Below, one piece after another: positions 53,900-64,000 of a DNA stretch of 64,000 bases. The notes under the pieces were generated by a model. That model saw nothing but the letters and a program-made list of their open reading frames with translations. It searched no databases and was not told where the DNA came from. The position numbers were made by a program, and so were the translations under genes. Origin of the DNA: Macrolepiota albuminosa (taxonomy: Eukaryota > Basidiomycota > Agaricomycetes > Agaricales > Agaricaceae); the NCBI GenBank assembly GCA_027475525.1, contig JAMWFC010000033.1:62001-126000 (forward strand), read 5' to 3'. Positions within the stretch are counted from its first letter, which is position 1. Every line of letters starts with the position of its first letter.

Positions 53900-56790
53900 A
53901 CTAGTCGCAACGGCGTTCATGTGTCGAGACAGGACGTAGATGAGGGCTTGAGAGTGAGAGCAAGCCGTCGGCACGAGGGTTGTGGTTATGTAAAACATTA
54001 GCAGCAATCTCAATAAGACAAATTTTCACGCACCATATGGATTTCCCACTGCTTGTACCTCCCAGCGCCCCTCATCATAAAGCCATATCCTGCGCCTACA
54101 CATTGTGATCGAGGTTCTGCGTCGGAGCGGATGGAATTAAAGCTGTACAAAGTAACGACATTAATACAGCGAATAAAAATCTTGCTTGGTGAGGACAACA
54201 GTTGGCGAGTCGGAAAGGGCTCGTAAGTGCAACGTTGTGGAGATTGTCAAGTACAATCCCTACCAGCAAGAATATGTCGAATGTAGGCTGTAGCGCGGGG
54301 ATCAGTGGTGCAGGGCAGTCAAAAGAAAAGGAAAAAGTAACTTACGTTGTACCACGCGTAATGACGTACGTAGCACCTCGTCGTCGCTGTCGAAGTCAAA
54401 AGTGGGGGTCGTGAGGGCACAGGAGCAAGGCAGAGTGCAGCTCGACACACGGCAGCACAACTTAGCTAGAACAAGTGTTAGTTAGAATAAAATGTGACGA
54501 CATCAATAAAAAAAAAACACTTACTATGCATTAAAATCGACATCAGCCGTCGAAACCCTCACAGCGAGTTATTCCGGTCCATACCTGTAAGCTCACTTGG
54601 TTCGGTAGGGCTAGGATCAAGACTGGCAGCTGTACGCCATGTCCTGTGGGATATGAATGTGCCTGGGCATAGTCGGCGTAGACCTGCGCCTACTGCAGAT
54701 GCGCGTACGCAGCGGCAGGAGGGTACACGTCGTAGTCGTATCCATGTACATAACCCGTAGCCGTTCCAATACTGACGCTGTGGCCAATCAGAGGTGGAAG
54801 GACCTGGGTGGTCGGAACCAGGACATGAGCAGGTGCTGTGGAACGTGAGAGTGGGTGCAAGAGGACGAAAATAGACCTACGAGAGCCGTCAGCTCAACTC
54901 GTTGTTGTACTTGTTCCTAGGCGTCCGAGTGTAGTGCGGCGGCGGGGCCCGGGCCGTCTTCGAACGTCTGGTTAGGATACGTACCGATGTCCCACGAGTT
55001 GAAACTACAATTTATATACATACTATATTACATTCTTGTCACATACTAACCGCCTGTCAATATCCGTTAGTACGCCGCTAGACAAGATTAGACTATTACT
55101 TACCTTCCAGCAGTCATTCCTCGAAACAATCTTTTCGTCTCCGGCATTCGGCCCTTCGGTCACTCGTACTTTGACGTCCGCTGAAACCCAAACGTACTTC
55201 GAGAGATTAGTATAACGTTGTAATCGTTAGATATCGTGAATACTTTTGGAACGTCTTTGATATCCAGTCCATCCCGTTGCGCTACTTCCCTCCTGTGGCC
55301 GGGTCTTTTTGACCACATGTGTGCAATGAAAATGGCTTTCGAGGGTTCACCCCCTCCGCGTCGAATGTATACATTCGTTCCCCTCTAAACGCAGAAACCA
55401 TGACGTATGAAGAAACTCGTCAAATGAACGAACTTACGCGAATCTTCTCTCTTTTAGGGATTTCTAGGAGTGGAAGCCCTTGGAGCTGCGTCTTTCGGGG
55501 GCGGGGGACAATTGGGTAAGAAGACGGCATGTTGTATTACTGAGAAGAAATGAGAAAGCGAAAGAAATTGTTATAAATACACACTTGTTCGTGTTTACTT
55601 GATCAGTGGCGTAAGGATGTAACTTGAAAACAGATGAGAAAGCGAAATAAATAGTTATATGAATACGCACTTGTTCGTGTTTGATACAACGACATACCGC
55701 GCTGCACTGTACCGGCGCCAGCGCCAGCGCTGGCACAAGAAGCTGGTGTTCGGGCGATGCGGCCTGTGGATGATAAGCCGGAAGCAAGGCTAGACGCAAA
55801 CATGGCTTACACAGATTGACTTGCAGAGTTCGCATGATCTAGATATGAATTTTTTGAAATTCACTGTCGGTGTCTGGGTTGCACTAGACTGAAGGGCCTC
55901 AGTGGCGGAGGCAGTTTCGACAGAACCCGACTCCGGGATATATATGTATATGTTTACTTGCCTGTGTCTTTTTGCACATTAAGTGGCTGCCTTCGTCGAA
56001 GAGGCATTGGTGCGGAAGCGGAATGACGTGCAATTGAAGAGAGATTGGGATCGCTCATAACTAGTGACATAAACCAATGACTGCTCTCAGGACTTTACCG
56101 GGTAAGTCGGAGTGTGTTCGGGAGGGCCGTAAGGTCTGTCCCAACCTCGACGCGTGGATTGAATACATCTCGGTCTTCCCCTCCGGACTCGTCCCTTGAC
56201 GTGGGTCGACAGGACATCTGACTATCCAAGGTTGCTCTAGACGACTCAACAGGCTGCAAATCATTTGAACTCATTTGATTATGAGGGTCCCGATGGACGA
56301 AGGACTTGTATTAGCTACAAAATAAAGTAACTTGACCTACTTCCTGGTTATCTTGGATGACACTCCACTCAGAATGAGGGCGACTCACCTAGAGAGTGGT
56401 CGTCGAGATGAGACTCCACTGAAGGTAGGTCTGCGAGACGTCACACGTGATAATTCTGTGCTCTGAATTCTGTCATTGGTCGCGCGAAAACTACGATTTA
56501 ACTGCCATGAATATAATTAAAATCCGACGGTGCTGTCGGACTTGAAGCAACCTCTTAACTTGAGGGCGGGTTTCTGACATTGAAACTGGTCATGTGGGGA
56601 TTCCGTTGATCACAGGTTGGACTTGGTCATATTTTCTGACGCCAGCCTCACTTCAGCCTCTTAATTTACGTATAGATTGCCATTAAAAGGACGCGAAGCA
56701 CAAGCAGCGCAGAGCGCAGATACATTACTAGAAAGTGGACAGATGGCTAATTAAGACGAGAACGCTTCCTGTGCAATGCGTATATTAATA
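53900..56790. other. Stretch without an assignable gene
   Basis: A Tyr-rich, protein-like minus-strand run at about 54590-54840 (HGYDYDVYPPAAAYAHLQ, then a stop, then AQVYADYAQAHSYP) may be a dead exon. Short exon-like runs near 55450-55520 (plus) and 55690-55803 (minus) have splice-like borders but no recognisable family. Nothing else is supportable. Confidence 0.4.
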
Positions 56791-56818
56791 CAATGATTCG
56801 AATGAGAGAAACAGATAA

Positions 56819-59800
56819 TTACTTGGAAGTAACGGTATCATCAATGGAGCGGTCATCCGCGGAGGAACTCGATGAGCTGGGTAATCTATTTCGAGAACGC
56901 TTGCCAGGACGACGAACCGAGCGCCTCAAGGGTGACACGTCTTCGACCTCACGAGACAAACGATCAGATTCTGAGGGTCCACGAGAGGCTGGTTTACAGG
57001 AGGAAGACCTGTTTATTGGCACCAAAGGCAGACCCAATTTCTTAGCAGTAACAATGTCGCCCGCAACCAGTCCGTCAGCGTAAGGAAAGTCTATATACCA
57101 ATGAGCAACAAGAAATATGAGATGAATCAACAGGTCACCTACCAAATCCAGCATTTACGACCTCCTTGACGACATAAGCAGGACCCGGCCATGAAAAAGA
57201 CCTCGTAATATCAGGTGATAAAGGCTGACAATACAAATCCCAGGCAAATCCATCCTCAAGGCATAACTTCACGGCCTGCGCAAAAAGGGTCGGTTTGAAC
57301 CCCGTTTCCTCCCCACGATGTCCTGCTTTCCAGCCGAGAGACTTTAGCAGAACCAATATGCTGGCTTGATGGGCGAGGAAGCGACAGTAGATGTCGCTAA
57401 ATGCCACATCCGCATGCAGGAGACCTGAGGGACCATTGAAAGACCGTGTATTAAAAAGCCAGTGAACGAGTTTCCTTGCACGATATCTCAACTTGATCGA
57501 TGCCTTGAACAATTGCACGTTTTGTGCGTAATCCCAATTAATCAGAGCGCTACAAAGTTCAAAGTAAATGCAAAGGGACAACAGTCCCAGAACACCTTTC
57601 CAAGAGGAGATATTAGGTAGGTGTTCGGTGTTACGTTCTGGTGACATGTCCAATACATCTCAATCACTTTAAATAAAGGGAATAAGCACTCACTGAACTC
57701 GGGAGGACTGTCCTCAGTAAATCCGCGGGTGTAATAGGTAAGAAGGCGACAAAGACAGGAATGCGAAGCAGACTGATGGTCGGCGTTGGTGATCATATGA
57801 CTGCTCACAAAATGGTGATAGATTCCAGCAATAGAATCCATCAAAGTTGCCGTGCAATAGAAGTGGCCACCTTTACAAATAGAGGGAACAGGAGTGAATA
57901 CTGAATGAGGTAAATTTGGTCTCATTATACTATTTAAAAGCCAATTCAATTCAAAAGAAGCGTATCAGCAGAAGAGGTACGTACAGCGTACACCCCGGAC
58001 CAAAAACAACCACCTCGATATTCCATAGATGTTCATTCGAGCGAACAAAATCGTAGTCGGCGATGAAAATATCCACGGATCTAAAATCATCAAACGAGCC
58101 AGACTTAGGAGTCGCGATATACCACAGTTTCATTCCGGTTTCGACTTGTACAAAGGTACCAAACCCGTTGGAATCAATGTGCCAGTAATGAAGTGCGGAG
58201 CTAGTAGACGCTATCGCCCACCTCATGTCAGAGACGGGATAGACTTCAGAATATGGACAGCAAGATCGTCCCTGTACTTCTTTCCAAGCGACAAGTTCAC
58301 TTGAAAAGGGTGGCACAACAAATGTATCCTGAGAACTAGGTAAATTAAGCGCACTTAGAGCCCTAGGATGCTCCATTCGAAGACTGCGTATCAGGTCATA
58401 TGGGGTACCTCGACGAGTTCGCGCGGTGTTAAAGGAGGTAAAATCTGGGAAGAACATGCATGAGATCAACAGACGAAGCAAGGATACACTATAGTCACCA
58501 TGTAGAGTTGTAACAACATCAAGAGAGCACACGGTGGACAAGGTGTCTGCATCAAAAGCAAGACGATCATGAGGCTGATTAACCACCAGAATACACGCGT
58601 GATCAGTAAAAAACTCCATAATATCCATCGGGCTCAGATTGACATATTCAGAATGATCGACTATCTTTACCATAGAGCGTTCTTCTTGTCTTCGACAGAC
58701 AGCCGCATCAAGTTCATAGAAAAATTTTAGGTCCTCAGGGAGCTGACAAACAGATATCAATACAATAAAGGGCATAAAAAGGTAAATATCAACTAACGTG
58801 GAAGGAGGGAGTAAAAGAGAACGTGTCTGACGAGCCGCTAACTGTATACTTGACAGGTCTCTCCCCTTGAATCAAAGGCTGGCTGTGTGTCAAGTCTAAC
58901 TGTATATCTCCGCCTTCAGTATCCTGCACGGAAGGTATGATGCGTGAGATAAAGAAAAAAAATGGTAAGAGGTCCACCAACAGTGCCGTCAAGCAAATTA
59001 TCCATGTCAATGCTACATGAGAGATAATTCTCTTCAATAAGATTCTTCGAGCGAGACTTTCTGGAGCGCCAGCCCTGGGTCTTCCGGCTGCGGGAGATGG
59101 TTTTGGTCGGTGACTGGCTAGAGGCCAAAGGGGCAGAGCCAGATTTAGAAGTTGACGTATGCTCAAACCTCCTGGTGATTCGACCAGGCGCAGAGTCATC
59201 AGATTTGTCGGATTGAGAACGTCTTGCAGATGAAGATCGGTGGTGAGGGGTCTCATCTACAGAGTCATCGGACTGGTCGGATTGAGAACGTCTTGCAGAT
59301 GAAGATCGGTGGTGAGGGGTCTCATCTACAGAGTCATCGGACTGGTCGGATTGAGAACGTCTTGCAGATGAAGATCGGTGGTGAGGGGTCTCATCTACAG
59401 AGTCATCGGACTGGTCGGATTGAGAACGTCTTGCAGATGAAGATCGAGGGTGAGGGGAGGTCTCATCTACATACGGGATGGGTGTGAGCCAATAGTAGAA
59501 ATCGACATACAAGTTCACATTACCGAGAGGACAGTCAAGATCAGATCGAACATCACAGTGTGCAGTCGCCACATCGGAGGACGGAACAAAAGCTTGTATC
59601 TGGACGTTTTTTTGTTTATCGAAGGACGATGGAAAGGGAGCATCCCCATGCGCAGGTTCATCTGCAGGTTGAGAGTCGGAACGATGCCAAGATGTCGAGG
59701 AAGATTTAGGAGAGAAGAGTTGATTAGATAGCCAGCGTATGGACGAGGAATTACTACCCGAATCGAGTGAGGAGATACCGTCTGAAAGTAGAGCTGATGG

Positions 59801-61337
59801 CCATAATCTGTCGAGGTAGTCTATCTCGGTCATGTCTTCAGATACAGGATCGGACCCCGTTGCAGACACTTCCTTTGAAAGAAGACTACCATTGATGGGT
59901 ACAGCAAAACGGGCACTGCCTTCACGAGACAAAAAAAAAGTCAATGCAGCGTCATTGAAACCAGCAAGAGAGCGAGCTTACCCCTCGAAAAAGTCACAAG
60001 AGGTATCCACACAGGTGCATCATCATTGGCAATGGAAGCAAGCGAGGACAATGCAGATCTAAGTTCATTAACCAGATCGCCTCCGCAGGCGGATCTAAAC
60101 AACAGCCTCCAAATGGCGTTTTCGGCTTTCCTTACAGCTGCAGGTCGTTCAAGTCGGCCAATTTGATTCCAAAGCTGATGAATATGAAAAGAAGAAGAGT
60201 TTAGAGTTATTACCAATGCCATTTGCTATGGGACGCACCGCAAGAAGGGAATCCTTGCCTAGAATCTCTCCATACTCTCGAGATGCAAGTAGCAAGAGAG
60301 GAGAAACAGTGAGTGCGAGATTCAACGTGTGATGCATGGTAGCAATACATTTCTGCGACGAATAGAAATGGCGAGCGCGCACACGCTTCAAGACTTCGCG
60401 ATCCCCGCTATCACTGGCGCCTCATTAGTCTGGAATACATTTTAGGAAGGACAGCGACTCACTCTGAAATTAACAGTTCCTCGACCGCCGACACTTCTGT
60501 AGGAAGGCTAAGATTGCCCTGACCATGGGTTAGAAGTAAATAAATAAACCGAGGATCAAATATCAATATCATGCGATCACCCGCCTTGAGCAAGCACCCG
60601 AGATGGACCGCCGCCGATGATAAATTGATGATAGTTGTAGTGGCATCTCTTTTCGAAGAGCGTCTAGCCATGTCTGAATACAAACGAACCAGGGGACTTG
60701 CAGGACTGTATGGCGATGACAAGGGCGCGAAGGGTTCGATTTCTTGAGACTCGCTTTCCAAATTAGGGAGATGGTTCACAATGTCCTTTTGCACCTTTGC
60801 AAGAAAACTGTGGAGGTTGTTCAATGCACTCAGAGGCTTTGAAAAGGGACTCGGATCAAGAACAATGCATATTGATTAGCAAGTATAAACTCACTATTTT
60901 TTGAGTAGACATAATGGGCTCTGCAGACGGAGACAATATACTTGGTGGACGTCCAGAAAGCTGTAAATGAACATCAATCACTCGATAAGCCATTAGCGAC
61001 TTGAACCGGGCTTCGACTATTCGGGTATTGGACACGTTTTGAGTATCTATGCCACACAATGACGCCCGAAACAGCGAATACATGTCATCTACAGACGGGG
61101 GTGCATTATCGCATTCTGCTTCTGAGAGACGGCGCGCAAGAAGCTGATATGCAAGCGAATAACAGATTAGCATCAGATGCAATGTTTCAACACGTAGAAA
61201 CACACATGAACATCAGTATCTGACGGACAACTCCTAGTAAGATCTGACTCGACGGACAAGTCACCAGTGCTCCAAGGATAGGACGAGAAGATGGGATTAG
61301 AGATGCGTGTATGAGGAACGAGTGGACGCAAGCTCAT
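56819..61337 (-). CDS. JmjC-like dioxygenase domain protein, long multi-exon gene
   Basis: Start ATG 61337 (MSLRPLVPHTRISNP); first exons 61337-61206 and 61143-60895. A long N-terminal region of unknown type is followed by a Ser/Arg-rich part with four 23-residue repeats (59190-59465). The JmjC-like domain lies around 58400-57800: ALHYWHIDSNGFGTFVQV with the H-x-D metal pair, GMKLWYIATPK, EVVVFGPGCTLY and, after an intron, MRPNLPHSVFTPVPS and KGGHFYCTATL giving the distal His. The C-terminus is basic and Ser-rich. Fe(II)/2-oxoglutarate dioxygenases of this type often act on chromatin, but the substrate is unknown. A TATATAA lies about 40 nt upstream of the ATG. Exon joins in the middle are approximate. 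Confidence 0.75.
59190..59465 (-). repeat. Coding minisatellite, four units of 69 bp
   Basis: GTCTTGCAGATGAAGATCG recurs at 59221, 59290, 59359 and 59428, exactly 69 bp apart. Each unit encodes 23 residues (VDETPHHRSSSARRSQSDQ plus SDDS-like end) inside the JmjC gene. Confidence 0.9.
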
Positions 61338-61373
61338 ACAGCAGAACACGATAACGTATAATGTCAAGCGTTG

Positions 61374-61402
61374 GATCGATTATATAAGCAGGTGCACCGA
61401 TG
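61374..61402 (-). promoter_or_regulatory. Probable promoter of the JmjC-like gene
   Basis: TATATAA about 40 nt upstream of the ATG, preceded by a GGTGCACC palindrome. The whole block (TTATATAAGCAGGTGCACCG) also occurs at 29365-29385. Confidence 0.45.
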
Positions 61403-61404
61403 AT

Positions 61405-62300
61405 TATTGATCCCCGACTCTCTTACGTAAGTAAGAGAAAGGGTTCTTTTACAAACGTCTCCGATAACGCTGACTGCGGATATAGATGTGATTATCTATG
61501 TTTGATATCAAGGTTGAGGAGTGTATTGAGATGAATCAATGTTAGTTTTGTAATGATAGGTGAGGGAGGGTGGGCGTTAAAATGCGACGGATATCCCGCA
61601 AGATGAGAGTTCGAATTAGAGGAGCACGGAGTCATGTGACCGCTGCGACAGTCTCGAAACGCGTCCCGCATACTCCTTTCTGCGGACTTGTATTTTACAA
61701 ACGTCTCAGTTCCTCACAAGTTCGTTGCAGATCATGTGATGTTCTAGAATGCTCTAGAAGCATAGCCATGTTTCCACCAGTTTTTTGCTCGGGCTGGCTG
61801 TGAAATAGTTTGTGATACCGAGCAAGTCAGACGCGCTGCGAGGTGAGTTGGCCCAGTATGGCGCAGACATCGTTGTCACTGACGGACTGCAGAACAAGCG
61901 AATGCCATCTTCACCTCGATCCTCCACAGCGAAGGCACGCCCCATCGCCCTACGCGGCAACGTGATATGGTCACTCACGCCGCGCGAGCTCGCATCGACA
62001 CACGGCTTCTCATATACGACGGCCCATAATCAGATATGCTTATGGATGGGTAGAGGGTCTGCAGACAAAAAGATGAATTAAGATGATAATAATAGCAAAG
62101 TAGGTAAGGAAATGGTACCAGCTCCGAGATTGACATGGTTATGACGTGGTACGATAACAAAGTAGTATCTTCACAAAAGAACATGGTAATATTTCATTTC
62201 AGACGTAGTATAAGTTCCAGCAAGAATAGTATAGCGAGAATCATTATGTTCAACAAGAGATGTCAAAAAGTCTTGAGAACGAGAAACATGTCAGCTAGGT
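61405..62300. other. Stretch between the JmjC-like gene and right-end genes
   Basis: No gene that I can support. A plus-strand frame at 61812 (SDALRGELAQYGADIVVTDG) has a protein-like opening but no convincing family. A minus-strand run at 62150-62270 (EHNDSRYTILAGTYTTSEM) may belong with the fragment at 62305-62570. Confidence 0.35.
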
Positions 62301-62302
62301 TG

Positions 62303-62570
62303 TTGTTAGTCCAGTGCATCAATATACAAAAGTATGAACTTGAGCATCCAGCGCTGGAATGGTCTCATGGATCGGAACTGTTCTCCAGCAAAGATAGCTA
62401 GCCGGGGTGTTTCATCCAAAGCATGCAGCAAGTCGAATTCATCATCACTTGTCACATGTGCTGCACCAAACACCGGCCCAAACTTCTCGAGTAATCTCTG
62501 GAGTTTCAGTGGAACCCTATCAATATCATTGTCACCGCGTGAGTGATATGGGCAACCACTCTAACAAGTG
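62303..62570 (-). pseudogene. Unrecognised exon with strong coding character
   Basis: After a TGTTAG acceptor-like site at about 62565 the minus strand reads SGCPYHSRGDNDIDRVPLKL, QRLLEKFGPVFGAAHVTSDD, EFDLLHALDETPRLAIFAGE and QFRSMRPFQRWMLKF to a stop at 62303. No ATG of its own, so it is an exon of a larger gene or a fragment. The family is not recognised. It lies 150 bp downstream of the TET/JBP-like gene on the same strand. Confidence 0.45.
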
Positions 62571-62719
62571 ATGTCGCGAGAAACCGATATTGTTGGTGGC
62601 TGAGATCTATTGGTATGTAGTATGGTTGCCAGTGAATTGAAGAACCAGTCTCGACCTCACTGCCACATAGCAACGGTGATTCAAGATATACTCAGTAAAA
62701 TGTCATTGGTACATATATT

Positions 62720-64000
62720 CTAAACACAAGGACCATTGCAATTTATATCTGCAACATTTGAATATAAATCAAGTCCCTTCATCCAACGCTGTTTCTCCTT
62801 CTCTGCTTCCTCTCGACGGATTTCTGGCGTCAAACTAGCAAAAAATTCATCATTTTTTTTACAGCCATGCTCAGCCCAACGAAACAAACCGCCAGCTGCA
62901 TACTGTGTGAAGGAATATCGAGTTTCACCCTTGCCAATACAAAGATTTTGATGTGCAATAACAGCCGATGGTATAAATATCGTGGAGCCAGGTGGAAACT
63001 CAATGATCAGCTCGCACTCCCATAGAACAAGATGCCCACCCTGCTTTGGATCATAATTTCCCAATGCCGTGACAGAACACCATCCAAAAGGTAGGTTGGC
63101 TGAATCGGTGTGTGGGAAACAAACAGTAGCAGGGCCAAAATTATATGTAGCTGATGGGAAAATGCTGTTGGGAAAATTTCGGCAAAGACGTGGGTCAGAA
63201 TCCGAAAGGATCGTAGATAGGCAGTCCACATAGTATGCGTAAAGCTTCGGAGCCCATGTACAGAATACCGCTGGAAAGAAACGTTAGCTGGGCTGTGTTA
63301 GAAGCATATGAGGCGACAAACATGAAGCAAATCCAGCCAAACGATGGAAGGGCCTGCTTGAATTCAACCTCATGAGCACCGCAGCAGTCGCCTTACTTTG
63401 CTTGAAAAGAGAAGGCCTCTGCTGTCCTCCTCCATGGGAAACGCCTGAGGAAACAGTAGTGTAGTTACCCCGCCTATGTTGACTATATTTGGCAGGAAGG
63501 TGGCTGAGGTCAGCACGGCTCTCTTCCAGCAGACGCGCAGCCTCTTGATGAAGTTCAGGCCAAGCTTCATCATCTGGCTGGCCAGCGAGTAGAGCAATGA
63601 TACGGCCGTTCCGATCGACAATGGGAGTTGGAGTTCTGTTGAGGATCAGAGAAAATGGCTAATGTAATAAAAGTTTATTACCTCCCATCCCATGGAATGA
63701 CGCGAAGATTGGTGGTCTTCCTCATGAGCTCTTCAAGGGTTGTATTCCTCCTTGTAAACATGCGGCGCTTGCCCACAAAGCCAGACGAGGCTGTCGTGGC
63801 ATCCCCCATATCAAAATCCGTTTGTATCCCGTGTTTACCATATTTTTCTACATATTTGCGAATGATAGATGGCCTACTTGTGTAATATCCATAGCCTCCC
63901 TCATTCTTCTGTGCCTGGCGCTTGCCTTTACGATTCCTATGACTCTGCTCTTTCATTCGTCTTTTCTTGCCACGACTTCTGCTCTCCTCGACCACACGTA
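62720..64000 (-). CDS. TET/JBP-like 2-oxoglutarate/Fe(II) dioxygenase, 5' part beyond the window
   Basis: Exons from the right edge to 63682, then 63635-63323 and 63270-62720 (introns of 46 and 52 nt). Conserved landmarks: IPWDGRTPTPIVDRNGRII, SGVSHGGGQQRP, LAGFASSVFCTWAPKLYAYY, YNFGPATVCFPHTDSANLPF with the H-x-D pair, GWCSVTALGNYDPKQGGHLV, LIIEFPPGSTIFIPSAVIAH with the distal His, and ETRYSFTQYAAGGLFRW with the 2-oxoglutarate-binding Arg. This is the basidiomycete family described as TET/JBP-like, expected to oxidise 5-methylcytosine, in the nucleus. A basic N-terminal region (SRGKKRRMKEQSHRNRKGKR) could bind DNA. All visible joins are in frame. In this group such genes are frequently associated with KDZ transposons. 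Confidence 0.8.

Noticed and set aside
61812..62081. Possible enoyl-reductase-like fragment (ELAQYGADIVVTDG)
   Set aside because: Similarity rests on a dozen residues; the remainder does not fit the family.
1..64000. CRISPR arrays, bacterial operons, ribosome binding sites
   Set aside because: Introns, TATA elements and gene families are fungal; no regularly spaced repeat-spacer arrays are present.
1..64000. KDZ transposase linked to the TET/JBP-like gene
   Set aside because: No KDZ-like transposase motif was found in any frame; the left-edge transposase is of Tc1/mariner type.

Overview
This 64 kb window looks like chromosomal DNA from a mushroom-forming basidiomycete (Agaricomycetes). Genes carry many short introns (about 40-60 nt) with GTATGT/GTAAGT-type donors. 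The recognisable families are typical of that group: tyrosine-recombinase retrotransposons, a JmjC-like dioxygenase family, a TET/JBP-like dioxygenase, fungal APH kinases and a lineage-specific PD-(D/E)XK-like family. There is no operon organisation and no rRNA, tRNA or CRISPR that I can support. Much of the window is transposon-derived, with duplicated and broken genes.

Layout. 0-0.5 kb: the 3' end of a broken DDE transposase. 2.8-5.7 kb: a large inverted repeat holding two intact head-to-head paralogues (264 aa each) of a PD-(D/E)XK-like family. 5.7-12.1 kb: a nearly complete PAT/Ngaro-like tyrosine-recombinase (YR) retrotransposon on the minus strand with split direct repeats, gag, RT-RNase H and a frameshifted YR gene. 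12.4-14.1 kb: a third PD-(D/E)XK-like copy, broken by a CACTA-like MITE and a solo LTR. 14.2-19.8 kb: a second, diverged YR retrotransposon, 5'-truncated and split by a 1.3 kb TIR element. 19.9-21.4 kb: a topoisomerase III pseudogene. 21.4-24.6 kb: fragments of an unknown gene, an F-box-like gene and a DUF2235 hydrolase pseudogene. 24.9-25.7 kb: a fourth, intact PD-(D/E)XK-like gene (270 aa). 25.9-27.9 kb: a truncated Copia element. 28.6-32.0 kb: a TIR element with a 7-bp target duplication and a small cargo-like gene. 33.0-34.6 kb: an intact C2H2 zinc-finger factor. 37.2-40.9 kb: an apparently complete topoisomerase III gene with a small hAT-like element inserted at its start codon. 41.5-43.1 kb: a zinc-finger-less pseudo-copy of the C2H2 gene. 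44.4-48.8 kb: a BUD32 fragment, a MITE, an intact APH-like kinase and a GH5 fragment. 50.5-52.8 kb: a WD40 gene. 53.1-53.9 kb: a tyrosine recombinase relic of another family. 56.8-61.3 kb: a long multi-exon JmjC-like gene. 62.7-64.0 kb: a TET/JBP-like dioxygenase running off the right edge.

How things fit together. Most of the gene loss and duplication can be traced to nested transposition and segmental duplication. Paralogues in the window serve as empty-site references, so several insertions can be read exactly. The likely functional genes are PD-(D/E)XK-like copies A, B and D, the C2H2 factor, topoisomerase III, the APH-like kinase, probably the WD40 gene, the JmjC-like gene and the TET/JBP-like gene. 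Two iron/2-oxoglutarate dioxygenase genes of chromatin or DNA-modification type lie within 1.4 kb of each other at the right end of this transposon-rich region.
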